In this document: positions 25,036-35,705 of the stretch, piece after piece
Position numbering within the stretch: position 1 is the stretch's first letter
Layout: each line of letters opens with the position of its first letter
Notes under the pieces: generated by a model
Databases searched by the model: none
What the model was told of the DNA's origin: nothing
The model's input: only the letters and a program-made list of their open reading frames with translations
Assembly (NCBI RefSeq): GCF_030272615.1
Contig: NC_081406.1
Span: 231,560,396-231,624,395, forward strand
DNA from: Cryptomeria japonica
Lineage: Eukaryota > Streptophyta > Pinopsida > Cupressales > Cupressaceae
DNA: 64,000 nucleotides
Reading direction: 5' to 3'
Translations under genes and position numbers: made by a program

Positions 25036-25039
25036 CATT

Positions 25040-25880
25040 GTTTGCCTTGTCTCGAAAGTGGAAGGTATATGCTCCCCCTTAATTGGGTGATCAAAAAATC
25101 AAACCACTCTTTTATGCTTTCTTTTTACTTCAAGCACTTAAAACCTTTAGAAGGTCTACCCTCTCGAGTTGCCCTTAGGGCGCCATTTATGGTTGGTGAG
25201 AGGGAAACGACCTATGTGGGAAACGGCTTTATCACCAAGTGTTCCAACCCACTATAATCAAATGTGGAGGCTGACGAAAGTCCCCTTCAATGGTTTTGCT
25301 CAGTGATTAGCCTTCCCCCAGTATCTTTAAGATACGTAAAGCCTTTGTTCTAAAGGTTGCGAAGCCTCCCAAGGGAGTTTATCATTGAAGATCGAACGAA
25401 ACCCTGATTAAGAACTTTAGCATTAGAAGCTTCGAGCTGAGTCATTTGTAATATCATAGTGCAAGGGTGGGAAATAATCCACCCCCAAGATTAATCACCA
25501 TATATCTCCCAAGATAACTACTCAATTTTGAAGAAATTCACTTTGAGTTAATTTCTGGCAAAAATAAATAAAAATGGGCGCCCCTTAGGGGGTGACAAGG
25601 TTGTTTGAGCTGACGGAGTATTGAGACTAGTGGGCTATGATATTATTGATGACCCTTGAATAAAGAGTCTACTTGATCCGTCTTATTGTAATCCAAACTA
25701 GTGAAAACATCGGGGATTTTAACACATCCTCGAAAGAACATACACTACTTGTTTAGCATAGACAAAATTGTTATCTCTTCTATGTGTCGTGTTTTCAAGT
25801 CATTATTTTTCAAAAAATCATCCATCAAAAAACATGAGTGTTAATTTTCAACATGACATAAACATCAAACAAAGAAATCA
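25040..25880. other. Leader between hairpin and second octamer cluster
   Basis: Non-coding leader DNA of the element. It contains short direct and inverted runs (CCTCCCAAGGGAG, GGGCGCCCCTTAGGGG-like) but no feature that I can name. Confidence 0.5.
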
Positions 25881-26723
25881 AGACAGTTAGCGCATAGGAG
25901 CAACATCCTAGCACATAGCAAATATTCAGTAGCGCATTTGCACTAAAACATAGCACTTTCATTACTCAACTTAGTGCATAATCAATATCATACTGGTGAA
26001 ATCTCTAGTTGCACTTATCAACATCAGTGTAGTGCATTCAAATATCAACATAGCGCATTCAAACATTAGCATAGCGCATTCAAGGTATATTATAGCGCTT
26101 TCAAATCAAACATTAGAGCGTAATCAGGACATAATAGTGTATAACCTATCTAGCACAGTCATTTTCAAACAGTCTAAGATAGCACATAGGAAAGGAAGCG
26201 TAGCGCATTCTAAACATTTTGTAACACTTTGAGAGAATTATTTGGCGCATCTGGTCTCTGTCTTAGCGCATGATCAATTTTAGTGAAAAACAAAGAGCAA
26301 ATCAGATACTTTGGGAAAATTTTATCAACAGCTTCAAATACCCTTTCAAGTCCTTTAGCAAACTCAGTAGCAAAACTTTGAATTCAATCATCAGTGAGAA
26401 AATTTCCAAAATCAACAAGGTATTCTTAGAACAAGTTTTCAAATCTTTAAACTAGCTTGAGATCAGACTTATCCAACAAAATCAGGGAGTATTAGAAACA
26501 GTGATCAAAGTTTCACCATCCAACGGATTCTATCAATACAAATACCTACTTTAATCCTTAAGTTGTCAAATCAAGTTTCCATATTGAGAGACTTTATCCA
26601 TATCATTTGACACACTTTGACATGGAGGCAAATCTAACTAAACCTCTACTTGATATAGTAAACTTGAGTATTCAAATGAAGTATCCAAATCCAACATCAA
26701 TGTCGACCATTGACCATTCGTGT

Positions 26724-26948
26724 ATGACCACTCCTCATATTTTGAGAAGAACAAGTCTTCGTCACAAAACTAAGTTGAAGAAGAGACAACCTAGTTCTAA
26801 GGCACTTGCTAAAAGGAATAAATTTCTCTATATAAATCATCAACTCTTTGCATCACATCGTGCATTCTTGTGTCACATGCGATTGTATATCCAAGGGAAA
26901 ATAAACGAGTTTGACAAGGAGCCTTTGAGAAGTAGGGCTTACATTTAG
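26724..26948 (+). pseudogene. ORF1 upstream of gag (conserved, function unknown)
   Basis: Begins MTTPHILRR and contains KLKKRQPSSKALAKR, then SHRAFLCHMRLYIQGK and FDKEPL. The same protein occurs at 61949-62332 in the tRNA-Trp element, where it is longer. Here it stops at TAG (26946-26948) and the remaining C-terminal part is out of frame in the following 130 bases. It is basic and has no motif I know. An extra ORF before gag is typical of Ogre-type Tat elements. Confidence 0.65.
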
Positions 26949-27110
26949 AAAGCGACATTCAACCAACACCTAAATAGAGGAGGAATGATTAACCCTTCTT
27001 TGTTTCTAAAGTTCCTTAAATCACATATAACGAAGCTCGACCTAAGCCGCCAACACCACCAAGAACTCCAATAGAAGAAGAGGAATTTGTCACAATAAAA
27101 ATATATTAAT

Positions 27111-28800
27111 GCCCGTTATCACTCAATCCCAGAGAAACAAACAAAAGGATCACAACCAGAATCGAGTATGGGTCGTAGGTTATCCAATATTTTTGATGAG
27201 TATGCCAATATGGGAGAAATAGTGATCGTCGAAGAACTTCTACAAGAATGTCAAGAAAATGCAGCATTCCAAAAACTCATGGAAAGACTTATTGAAGTAG
27301 ACAAGGAAAAATATCTACTCATGCTAACTAGCAAAGGAGTCAACATTCCTAAATATTTTGATACAGAAAACTTAAGGAATATAGATGAGATAATTTCAAG
27401 AACAAGTTCTAGAAATTATGCCTATCAGGAACAACGAAGAGAAGAAAAGATACATGATCCGGAAAACATACGTGAACAAGACAACACCCATGAATAGGAC
27501 CATGCCCGCAATCGGGACTATCTTAATGAACGAGGGGAAACTCTCCCTCAGAGGACAAGTGCGCCCATGGTCGCTCTTACACAACAAATCCAAACGCTAA
27601 AAAGACAAATGCAGTACATGCAACAAGGAACTATGGTACGATACTCCTTGGATGAGATCTATCCTTATCCTTTTGATAGGAATTTGAACATGGTACATTT
27701 TCCACCAAATTTAGATATACCAAAGTATCACAAATACAATGGTAAAAGTGATCCCCATGATCACATTCGAGAATTTTGTACCATGAGCCTAGAGTTTTCT
27801 CACGATGACACTTAATGAGATTATTCCCAAGAAGTTTGGGAGGGCAAACAATGGAGTGGTTGTCTAAACTTACACCTCCCATCAGATCATTTGATGAGTT
27901 GGTAAACAAATTCATAACACAATACTCCTATAACATTCAACATGCAATCACCATGTTGGATGTGTGTAACACAAAACAAAAGAGCAATTAAATATTTATG
28001 GTGTTTCTTCAGCGATGGAGATGCATGGTTTCAAGATATTCTCGAGACATGCCTGAAAAGAAAAAGATGGAAATCTTCATCGATAATCTAAACAGTGAGA
28101 TGAGTTATCAACTCAAACTCCAATGCATACCATCTTTTTCCAAATTGATAGAAAACAGAATCCAAGTAGAGGAAGCTTACATCAAGAAAGGAACATTGAA
28201 TTTCTTTAAGGAAGGTGTTAATTCATCAAACACTAACTCCTTTAACAATCAAAATAACAACAACACTTTAGACAAATCCAGATTTGGACAAGAAACAAAA
28301 ATATTGTTAATGATGGGGTAGTTGATGCCAACAATGTGAAGTCTAAACAACCAGTATTGGCTTTATCAAGTAACCTGCCATCCAATAAAGATCAAAAAAG
28401 TGTTAATCAAGGCACTAACACTTATTCAAAAAATACCAATCAAGGAACTTCAACATCAAACAACAACAAAAACCACCAAGGCAACAACACTAACGAAGGC
28501 AATAACACTAACCAAGGCAATAACACTAACCAAGGCAACAACATTAACCGAGGGAATAATGAAAAACAGAGAGGCAACACCAATACTTTCCCATATCGAT
28601 GCATCTACACACCATTAGGACAAACCTTAGAGTCAATGTTTCAGGAACTATTGGCCAATAAGATCATCACATTACCAGCCACGAACAACTTTCAACCCCA
28701 GATCAAACCACCCTGGTGGAATGACTCACATTTTTGTGATTTTCATCGAAACAAAAGACATCACACAAATGATTGCATGAGGCTGAAGAACATCGCTTAG
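27111..28800 (+). pseudogene. gag of the tRNA-Lys element
   Basis: Homologous to the gag at 62763. It shows YPYPFDRNLNM, PKYHKYNGKSDPHDHIREF, then LMRLFPRSLGG and MPEKKKMEIFIDNLNSEM, a repetitive Asn/Thr/Gln linker (NNTNQGNNTNQ, about 28440-28580) and a C-terminal zinc knuckle C-x2-H-x4-H-x4-C (HFCDFHRNKRHHTNDC, about 28730-28780). TAG at 27495 and TAG at 28798 lie in otherwise continuous frames; frameshifts occur near 27815 and between 27990 and 28336. Its start is uncertain (first Met in the long frame at 27168). Confidence 0.85.
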
Positions 28801-30009
28801 GACATGATCGATAGGGGCAACTTAATAGATGATAGTCACAAAACAAATGGTGACCATGAAGCCTTCAAAAATCCTCTTCCAAATTACAACAAGGGAGGAG
28901 CTTCAACATCAAACGATACAAGAGGAGCTCGTATAAATCACCTATACGAGAACACCATCAATCACATGTCCACATATGACAACAAAGTAAATGTCATAAA
29001 AATCAAGGACAAGCAAGAACATGCGTCGATCAATGTGACAACTAGAGTGCAAAAATACGTCTTGAAAGGGAACACGTCAACATTAACAACTCTCTGCAAG
29101 AATCAATATAACTTGGTTGATCAACTGCAAAGAACTCCCACTTAGATATCCATACTTTATTTTCTCAAACTCTCATCAAAACACAAGGATATCTTGGAAC
29201 AAGCACTTATCGAAACAAACATTCCAAATGATATGGAAATTAATCGATTCCAATCCATGGTGGCTCATATGATAGGACCGCATAACATATCATTTTTTGA
29301 ACATGATGATGTCTCCTTGAATCATCCGCATAATACCCTAATCCATATCGAAGTCTTAGTCTATAAACATCAAGTAAAAAGAGTGTTAATAGATGGAGGA
29401 GCTCATCTCAATATCTATACTTTAAAGCTTATCAGTGCATTGGGATTCTCTGAGCAGTCTATTGATCCAAACAACAAGATCACCATCAAAGCCTATGATT
29501 ATGAAGAAAGGTCATTCAAAGGAACAGTAATACTACCTATTCAAGTAGGACCCATACAAAAGGACACCATGTGCCAATTCTTGGGCATAGACTTGACATA
29601 CAATATTCTATTGGGTCGTCCATGGATACATGAAATGCAAGAAGTTCCTTCCACATACCATCAATGTATCAAGTTCCCGTACAATGGATAGGAAATTTCC
29701 ATATATGTAGATAATAAACCTTTTCAGCATTGCAATGCTATGGGGGCAGCTCAAGATAGTTTGGTTCCACACAATAGGGAGGCCCAAGCTTCCACGGTAT
29801 CCAATCATCATAAAAAAGAACTCAAGTCTCAATCCATAGACTTCAAACAAAAGATGAAAATAAGGATCAAGGCATGGGGGAGTACTCTTTTGAACCCTTA
29901 TGTCTATCGAAATTGCCAACATCACCAAAATCTTATGGACAACCTTCGGCATCAACGCATCAAGCAACACAGCCCATCAGCAAGTTTGATGATAAATTTA
30001 TCTAATTAG
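28801..30009 (+). pseudogene. Aspartic protease region of the tRNA-Lys element
   Basis: Continues the frame of the gag knuckle. TAG stops at 29143 and 29689 interrupt it; the frame ends at TAG 30007. The protease is seen as VLIDGGAHLNIYTL (about 29385-29425; DGGA replaces the usual DSGA) and YNILLGRPWIHEMQ (about 29600). A linker of about 100 residues follows. It would cleave Gag. No RT follows, unlike in autonomous relatives. Confidence 0.85.
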
Positions 30010-30049
30010 GCACAATGGCCAATGAATCAAAAGAGAAAAACATCCTTAG

Positions 30050-30283
30050 TTGGCTATACAAGGAGAAGAAGAAGTCAAAGTTTCTACCATAGAGGTTGTT
30101 GTACCAACAAAACAATATGGAAACGGGTTCCAGATCATGCAACGGATGGGATACAATGGCAAAGGACCTATTGGCAAGTGCCAAGAAGGCATTATAGAAC
30201 CCCTACAATGTACAAGGGATATCATGTCTGTCATAATACAACAAAGTGATCAAAAACAACAGAGACATGTCTCTCAGGTATGA
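30050..30283 (+). pseudogene. G-patch segment, copy 1
   Basis: An open frame containing TKQYGNGFQIMQRMGYNGKG, then PIGKCQEGIIEP, matches the G-patch pattern: aromatic and glycine positions followed by a GI(V/I)EP end. G-patch segments bind RNA or helicases, and one follows the protease in betaretroviruses, so its position here after the protease is notable. It lies in another frame from the protease. A second copy is at 33166-33288. Confidence 0.75.
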
Positions 30284-30289
30284 CTATCT

Positions 30290-32290
30290 CCTGAGGCTGA
30301 TGGTCTAATAGTAGATGTTCCAGCTCTTGGATCTCCACCAGGTGGATCACATCGGGCAGGTCCTGTAACTCCCCTACTCTTTCTCCTCGTCTGACTGCGA
30401 TCAGATCGACTGGACACCACTGTAGCATAGCTAGGACTTATGTGATCTCTAGGGACCACCTCCTCATATAGACGCCTATAATACTCAACCTCCTTGGTCG
30501 AGTATTGTATCTCTCTCAGTATGTCTTGAATTGGGGCACTAGTCGTCACGCTCTCCAACCTATAAGCAAGGTCCTTTGTCTGACCCCGACGCTCTCTCTT
30601 CGTATCCCACTCTACGATAACCTGCATAATCCGGCACTGCTACGCTAACACCTGTGCCTACAACTCCTGCATCGTAACCTATAGCGCTCTAATATGTGAA
30701 TCTTGTTGGTGGATGGGAACCCTAATCTAAATGGGTACCTATGTCATGGTCCCACCCACACCTATCCTTGTCTGAGGTATTGGTGGAGGTAGAACATCAT
30801 ATCTCCTCCTTTGGGAAGGTCGCCTATCATCCTCTATACCACCCACCGCAGCTAACAAAGCATCTACCCTGCCAACCCCGCCAGCACCAAGAACGAAACC
30901 TCCTCTCCCTCTATCTAATCCACCGCCTGCTCCACCACCTCCTTTCCCCTATCTCCTTCTCCTCTTTCTTTATCTAATCCACCTCCTCTCCCCTTATCTC
31001 TGACTCCTCTCCCTCCTCCTCCACCCCCTCCTCCTCCAACTCCTCCACCATCTCCACCTCCATCTCCTACCTCCTCTCCCTCCTCATCCCTCCGTCTGAC
31101 TCCCCCTCACCTTTTTGGCTCCTCGTCCTCATCATCATCAAAAGTAGGCAAGATCTCTGTCAGATCAGATATACATGCCACTGCATGTGCCATGAAGTAA
31201 GCTGAAAACTCCTCTATCATCCCTGAATCCACAACGCTAGCCCCATAATCCCACATCTGCCCTGCCATCATTATATACTCCTCAACCATTGCTACACTAT
31301 CTAGAGTGGGTCCCCACTCTGGCACATCATGTCACTGACGAGCATATAAACAAGCTCCCTGTAGCATCCCCTGATGTCTACCATATTGCCACTGAACATG
31401 ACTGTGCAAGAATCTCTCAATAATAAAGGGTGTTCACCTGATTAGTACCTTGACATATATACATAAGGCATCTCTAGCCTGTCCTCTACCCACGCCTCAC
31501 AATGCATACACAGTCTCCAAATGAGCGTATCGATATCATCCAGTGCCCTTCACCAATGCTCTAGTTTTCCTAGCTTATGTTGGACAACTATACCTGTATA
31601 CCCATAAACATAAGCTCGACCAACTGGCCTATCCCTAACTACAAGTTATCTCGACATGAGAATATGCTCCCAAGCCCACACCTGTAACAATATCATCCCA
31701 GCTCATTAACTACTATATCCTAGATATACCACTTGGTGGATATCTCTATATAGATGGGCCAACATATAGGACCCCCATGCAAACCTACGTCCCTACGTCA
31801 CCATGTCCTCTAGCACCAATCCCCATCCCACAACTAGTCCCTTTGACGTACGGTCGGGACACAGGAACCCACCAATGAAACCTGCTAATATAGATGGCAG
31901 CAGAGCGTAACCAAAATCCAAAAACTCCTGCCATGGAATCTCATAACCACTAATCTAATCATCTTGGAAGATGTGATGAAGAGCCTTTGTCCCACCCTCC
32001 TCAGTCTACTCATACGACAACAAGGCCCCAACCACAGGAATCCGCAAAATCCGATAACAATCCTCTAGTGTGATTGTCATCTCACCCGTAGCCAAGTGAA
32101 AGGTGTTTGTATCATTGTGCCACCTCTCTACCAACGTTGTCAATAAACCCCGGTTAATGATATACCGAGGCATGTCTAATAAATAGGACAACTCACATCT
32201 CTCTATAATATCTCTATCAGCCTGTGACAAATGGGGAATCAGTGTCCATGGCCTTAGAAATCGCTCTCGAGACGCGAGCACGCCAATCTC
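30290..32290 (-). pseudogene. Plant mobile domain (PMD, aminotransferase-like) gene, antisense, copy 1
   Basis: The minus strand encodes a PMD protein: FLRPWTLIPHLSQADRD, YIINRGLLTTLVERW, FHLATGEMTITLEDCYRIL (32006-32281). The reading then continues with breaks through WQEFLDFGYALLPSIL and WAWEHILMSR (typical PMD ending) and an acidic then Gly/Glu-rich tail (31000-31320), down to a further segment ending near 30290. PMD proteins occur as host genes (MAIN/MAIL1) and in transposons. It is opposite to gag. The tail is coded by the CCTCCTCC-rich stretch 30880-31090. Several stops are present. Confidence 0.8.
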
Positions 32291-32404
32291 TGCCTTAAAA
32301 ACTACAAGTGTCCATCATCCATTCCCAAATCCATCTAATATATCAAATAAAAGAAAAATAAACTTGAAATAGTGAAGCATCTCAAGAACACATCATAAAC
32401 ATAT

Positions 32405-32770
32405 TCAAATCAATCTGTGAATCAATCAAAGACCCATATCGAGAAATCAATCAAAGACCCATATCAAGAAAACAAGCAAAAATCCATATCGAAATCAAAT
32501 CAAAGACCCATATCAAGAAATCAATCAAAGAACCATATTGAGAATCACTGTCCCATATCGAGAAATCAATCAAGATCCATATCGCAAGCATCAAATTAGG
32601 ACTCATATCGGAACTCAAATCAGGAACCATATCAAATATCAAAATAACACTCATATCAAAAATTAAAAACTTATATTGAAAAGAAACATCAAGATCCATA
32701 TCAAACTCAACATAAGGATCCACATCAAAAATCAATCAACTTGGCACTCCATATCAAAAGAAATTCATAT
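32405..32770 (-). repeat. GATATGGGTCTTTGATTG minisatellite, copy 1
   Basis: On the plus strand CCCATATCGAGAAATCAATC and variants recur about every 25-40 bases, around a dozen times, and become less regular towards 32760. The array lies directly upstream of the antisense PMD reading frame. The twin array is at 34195-34580. Confidence 0.88.
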
Positions 32771-32954
32771 TGAAAGAAGCAAACTCAGATCATCCTACAC
32801 CAGCATATCAGAACCGGACATCATCACAAAATAGGAATTGCATTGGCTCAGAAACCATAACAGAACAATCAACAGACACATATCGACATCTATGCCATCT
32901 ATCTAATCTATTCAACTCATGACACATTCTTCACAATCACGTTTTCATCAACTT

Positions 32955-33135
32955 TGGACCCTACGCACTAAACTAGGGCTCCTAAGCGCTAAGTTGCCAC
33001 TTGTGCACTAGCCTATTTCATCAATGCGCTAGAAATAAAACACTATGCACTAAGCTTAACCCACATTCTAACTGGAACTTCCATTGTGCTACCATGTTAA
33101 CCCTATGTGCTAAACTATCCTATGTGCTACCCAAC
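32955..33135 (-). repeat. ATGCGCTA octamer array (inverted), copy 1
   Basis: Plus-strand ATGCGCTA, ATGTGCTA, AAGCGCTA and ACGCACTA variants occur about ten times in 180 bases. This is the reverse complement of the TAGCGCAT motif of the 5' leader, so on the PMD-coding strand it reads TAGCGCAT, upstream of the PMD frame. Confidence 0.85.
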
Positions 33136-33165
33136 CTACCCATTCCGCTTCTATACAAGGATGAA

Positions 33166-33288
33166 CAAGAAGTCAAAGTTGTTACCATAGAGGTGGTTGT
33201 ATCAACCAAACAATATGGAAACGGGTTCCGGATCATGCAATGGATGGGATACAATGGCAAAGGACCTATTAGAAAGTGCCAAGAAGGA
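33166..33288 (+). pseudogene. G-patch segment, copy 2
   Basis: Almost the same as 30075-30192: TKQYGNGFRIMQWMGYNGKG, then PIRKCQEG. It ends abruptly at the junction with sequence equal to about 31513, where 1.3 kb present in copy 1 is missing. Confidence 0.85.
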
Positions 33289-34095
33289 CCTACACGATCT
33301 CCAAATGACCGTATCGATATCATCCAGTGCCCTTCACTAATGGTCTAGTTTTCCCAGCTTACGTTGGACAACTATTCATGTATACCCATAAACATAAGCT
33401 CGACCAACTGGCCTATCCCTGTCTGCAAGTGGTCTCGACATGAGAATATACTCCCAGGCCCACACCTGTAACAATATCACCCCTGCTAATAAACTACTAT
33501 ATCCCAAATATACCACCTAGTGGAGATCTCTATATAGATGGGCCAACATACAGGACCCCCATGCAAACCTACGTCCCTGTGTCACCATGTCCTCTCGCAC
33601 CAATCCCCATCCCACAGCTAGTCCCTTCGACCTACGGTCGGGACACAGGAACCCACCAATGAAACCTGCTAATACAAATGGTAGCAGAGCCTAACCAAAA
33701 TCCAAAAACTCTTGCCATTGGATCTCATAACGAATGATCTGATCATCCTGGAAGATGCAATGAAGAGCCTTTGTCCCACCCTCCTCAGTCTGCTCATACG
33801 ACAAGGCCCCAACCACTAGAATCCACAAAATCCGATAACAGTCATCTGGTGTGACTGTCATCTCACCCGTAGCCAAGTGAAAGGTGTTTGTATCATTGTG
33901 CCACCTCTATGCCAACTTTGTCAATAAACCTTGGTTAATGATATATCGAGGCATGTCTAATAAATAGGACAACCCGCATCTCTCAATAATTTCTCTATCA
34001 GCCTATGACAAACAGGAATCAATGTCCATGGCCTCAAAAATTGCTATTGAGACGGGAGCACGCCAATCTCTGCCTGAAAAACAACAAGTGTCCAT
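33289..34095 (-). pseudogene. PMD gene, antisense, copy 2 (C-terminus deleted)
   Basis: Matches 31513-32300 closely along its length. The minus strand gives GEMTVTPDDCYRILWILVVG and FQDDQIIRYEIQWQEFLDFG (33691-33876). The region equal to the acidic and Gly-rich tail is missing because of the deletion. Stops and small changes show it is inactive. Confidence 0.85.
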
Positions 34096-34194
34096 CATCA
34101 GCTCCCAAATCCATCTAATATATCAAATCAAGGAAAAATCAACTTGAAACAGTGAAGCATCTCAAGAACACATCATAAACATATTCAAATCAAT

Positions 34195-34580
34195 CCGTGA
34201 ATCAATCAAAGACCCATATCGAGAATCACTAACCCATATCGAGAATCACTGACCCATATGGAGAAATCAATCAAAGACCCATATCAAGAAATCAAGCAAA
34301 AATCCATATCGAAATCAAATCAAAGACCCATATTGATAAATCAATCAAAGACCCATATCGAGAATCACTGACCCATATCGAGAAATCAATCAAGATCCAT
34401 ATCGCAAGCATCAAATCAGGACTCATATTAGAACTCAAATCAGGAACCATATTAGATATCAAAATAAGACTCGTATCAAAAATTAAAAACTTATATCAAA
34501 ATGCAACATCAAGATCCATATCAAACTCAACATCAGGATCCACATCAAAAATCAATCAACTTGGTACTCCATATCAAAAG
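34195..34580 (-). repeat. GATATGGG minisatellite, copy 2
   Basis: Second copy of the CCCATATCGAGAAATCAATC array, with an additional short unit (AATCACTGACCCATATCGAG) compared with copy 1. Same order and orientation relative to the PMD piece. Confidence 0.88.
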
Positions 34581-34779
34581 CAATTCATATTGAAAGCAGC
34601 AAACTCAGATCATCCTACACCAGCATATTAGAATCAGACATCATCAAAAAGTAGGACTTGCATTGGCTCGGAAACCATAACAGAACAATCAGCAGACACA
34701 TGTCGACATCTATACCATCTATCTAATCTATTCAACTCATGACGCATTCTTCACAATCACTTTTTCATCAACTTTGGAC

Positions 34780-35120
34780 CCTGCGTGCTAAACTAGGGCT
34801 CCTAAGCGCTAAGCTGCCACTTATGCGCTAGCCTTTTTCATCAATGCGCTAGAAATAAAACCCTATGCGCTAAGCCTAACCCACACGCTAACTAGAACTT
34901 TCATTGTGCTACCATGTTAACCCTATGCGCTAAACTATCCTATGCGCTACCCAACCTACCCATTACGCTTCTATGCCAACCTAATGCGCTAAAACATCCT
35001 ATGTGCTAGCCTACCCCTTGATTGTGCTACAATGAGGTCCCTAGATGCTAAAACACTTAGGGTTTTTCTATGTGCTAACACTCCTATCGTATGTGCTAAG
35101 AAAAATACCTAACACGCTAA
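34780..35120 (-). repeat. ATGCGCTA octamer array (inverted), copy 2
   Basis: About 18 variants of ATGCGCTA in 340 bases, including near 34842, 34866, 34925, 34941 and 34984. It is longer and better preserved than copy 1. It is the last distinctive block before the 3' end of the element. Confidence 0.88.
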
Positions 35121-35690
35121 TCTAGCAAAATCCAACACAAATTTGAAAAACATGACCAAAATAAATAAAATCAATCAAAAACATAGAGGGATTTTAACCA
35201 CTTACTAGTGGGCCATAGGCGGAAGGTCTCCGGTATCGCCTAACACACTCAAATCGGTGCGAGGAGTATGTGATTGGCATCGTCGTCAGACCTCCAAACA
35301 TCACAATCACAAAGAGACAAGTGTGCAAATGATTTATCCAAATCACTTTTTACCTTTTAATAGGGTAAAATCAAAAAGGTTAATAAGTGGGGCATGTATT
35401 TTCCTCCCACTTGTTCATTTTTAACCTTATCAACATAATTTTTGGGAGATGAATCAATAATGTGCATTCAACGCAGTCAATATTCTCATATTGCAATTAT
35501 CCAAAAACGCTCATCAACTTGACAATTTTTCACTAAATCCTTGATTCATCTCCCGAGGGGGCATCATCAATATTGTTCATCAAATCTGGGGCATCATATC
35601 AACAAGTCGACATACATCATCGTATTGATCCAATTTTGACATCATATCCGGCAAATTTTCTTTGAATCAACATGTGCACACACGTCACTT
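35121..35690. other. 3' non-coding tail of the tRNA-Lys element
   Basis: No ORF or repeat is recognisable. It leads into the polypurine tract and would be the 3' untranslated part of the genomic RNA. Confidence 0.5.
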
Positions 35691-35705
35691 CAAAGAGGGG
35701 CAAAA
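35691..35705 (+). promoter_or_regulatory. Polypurine tract of the tRNA-Lys element
   Basis: AAAGAGGGGCAAAA directly precedes TGTAGGCG at 35706. It is the plus-strand DNA primer site and fixes the LTR edge. Confidence 0.88.

Larger units (their letters stand above)
24095..26280 (+). repeat. TAGCGCAT octamer array, upstream side
   Basis: Two clusters, 24095-24340 and 25885-26275, contain many copies of TAGCGCAT or close variants (TAGCACAT, TAGTGCAT, TAGCACTT), for example near 24276, 25887, 25931, 26057, 26080, 26199 and 26263. All lie on the plus strand, upstream of ORF1 and gag. The complementary orientation occurs downstream in the PMD block. Confidence 0.85.

Noticed and set aside
30740-31090. 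CCTCC-rich pyrimidine tract as a triplex or regulatory element
   Set aside because: On the minus strand it encodes the Gly/Glu-rich tail of the PMD protein, which explains the composition.
32405-34580. CCCATATCGAG arrays looked like a CRISPR array
   Set aside because: Spacing is irregular (25-40 bases), units merge into each other without unique spacers, the array is duplicated with the whole block and the context is a plant retrotransposon.
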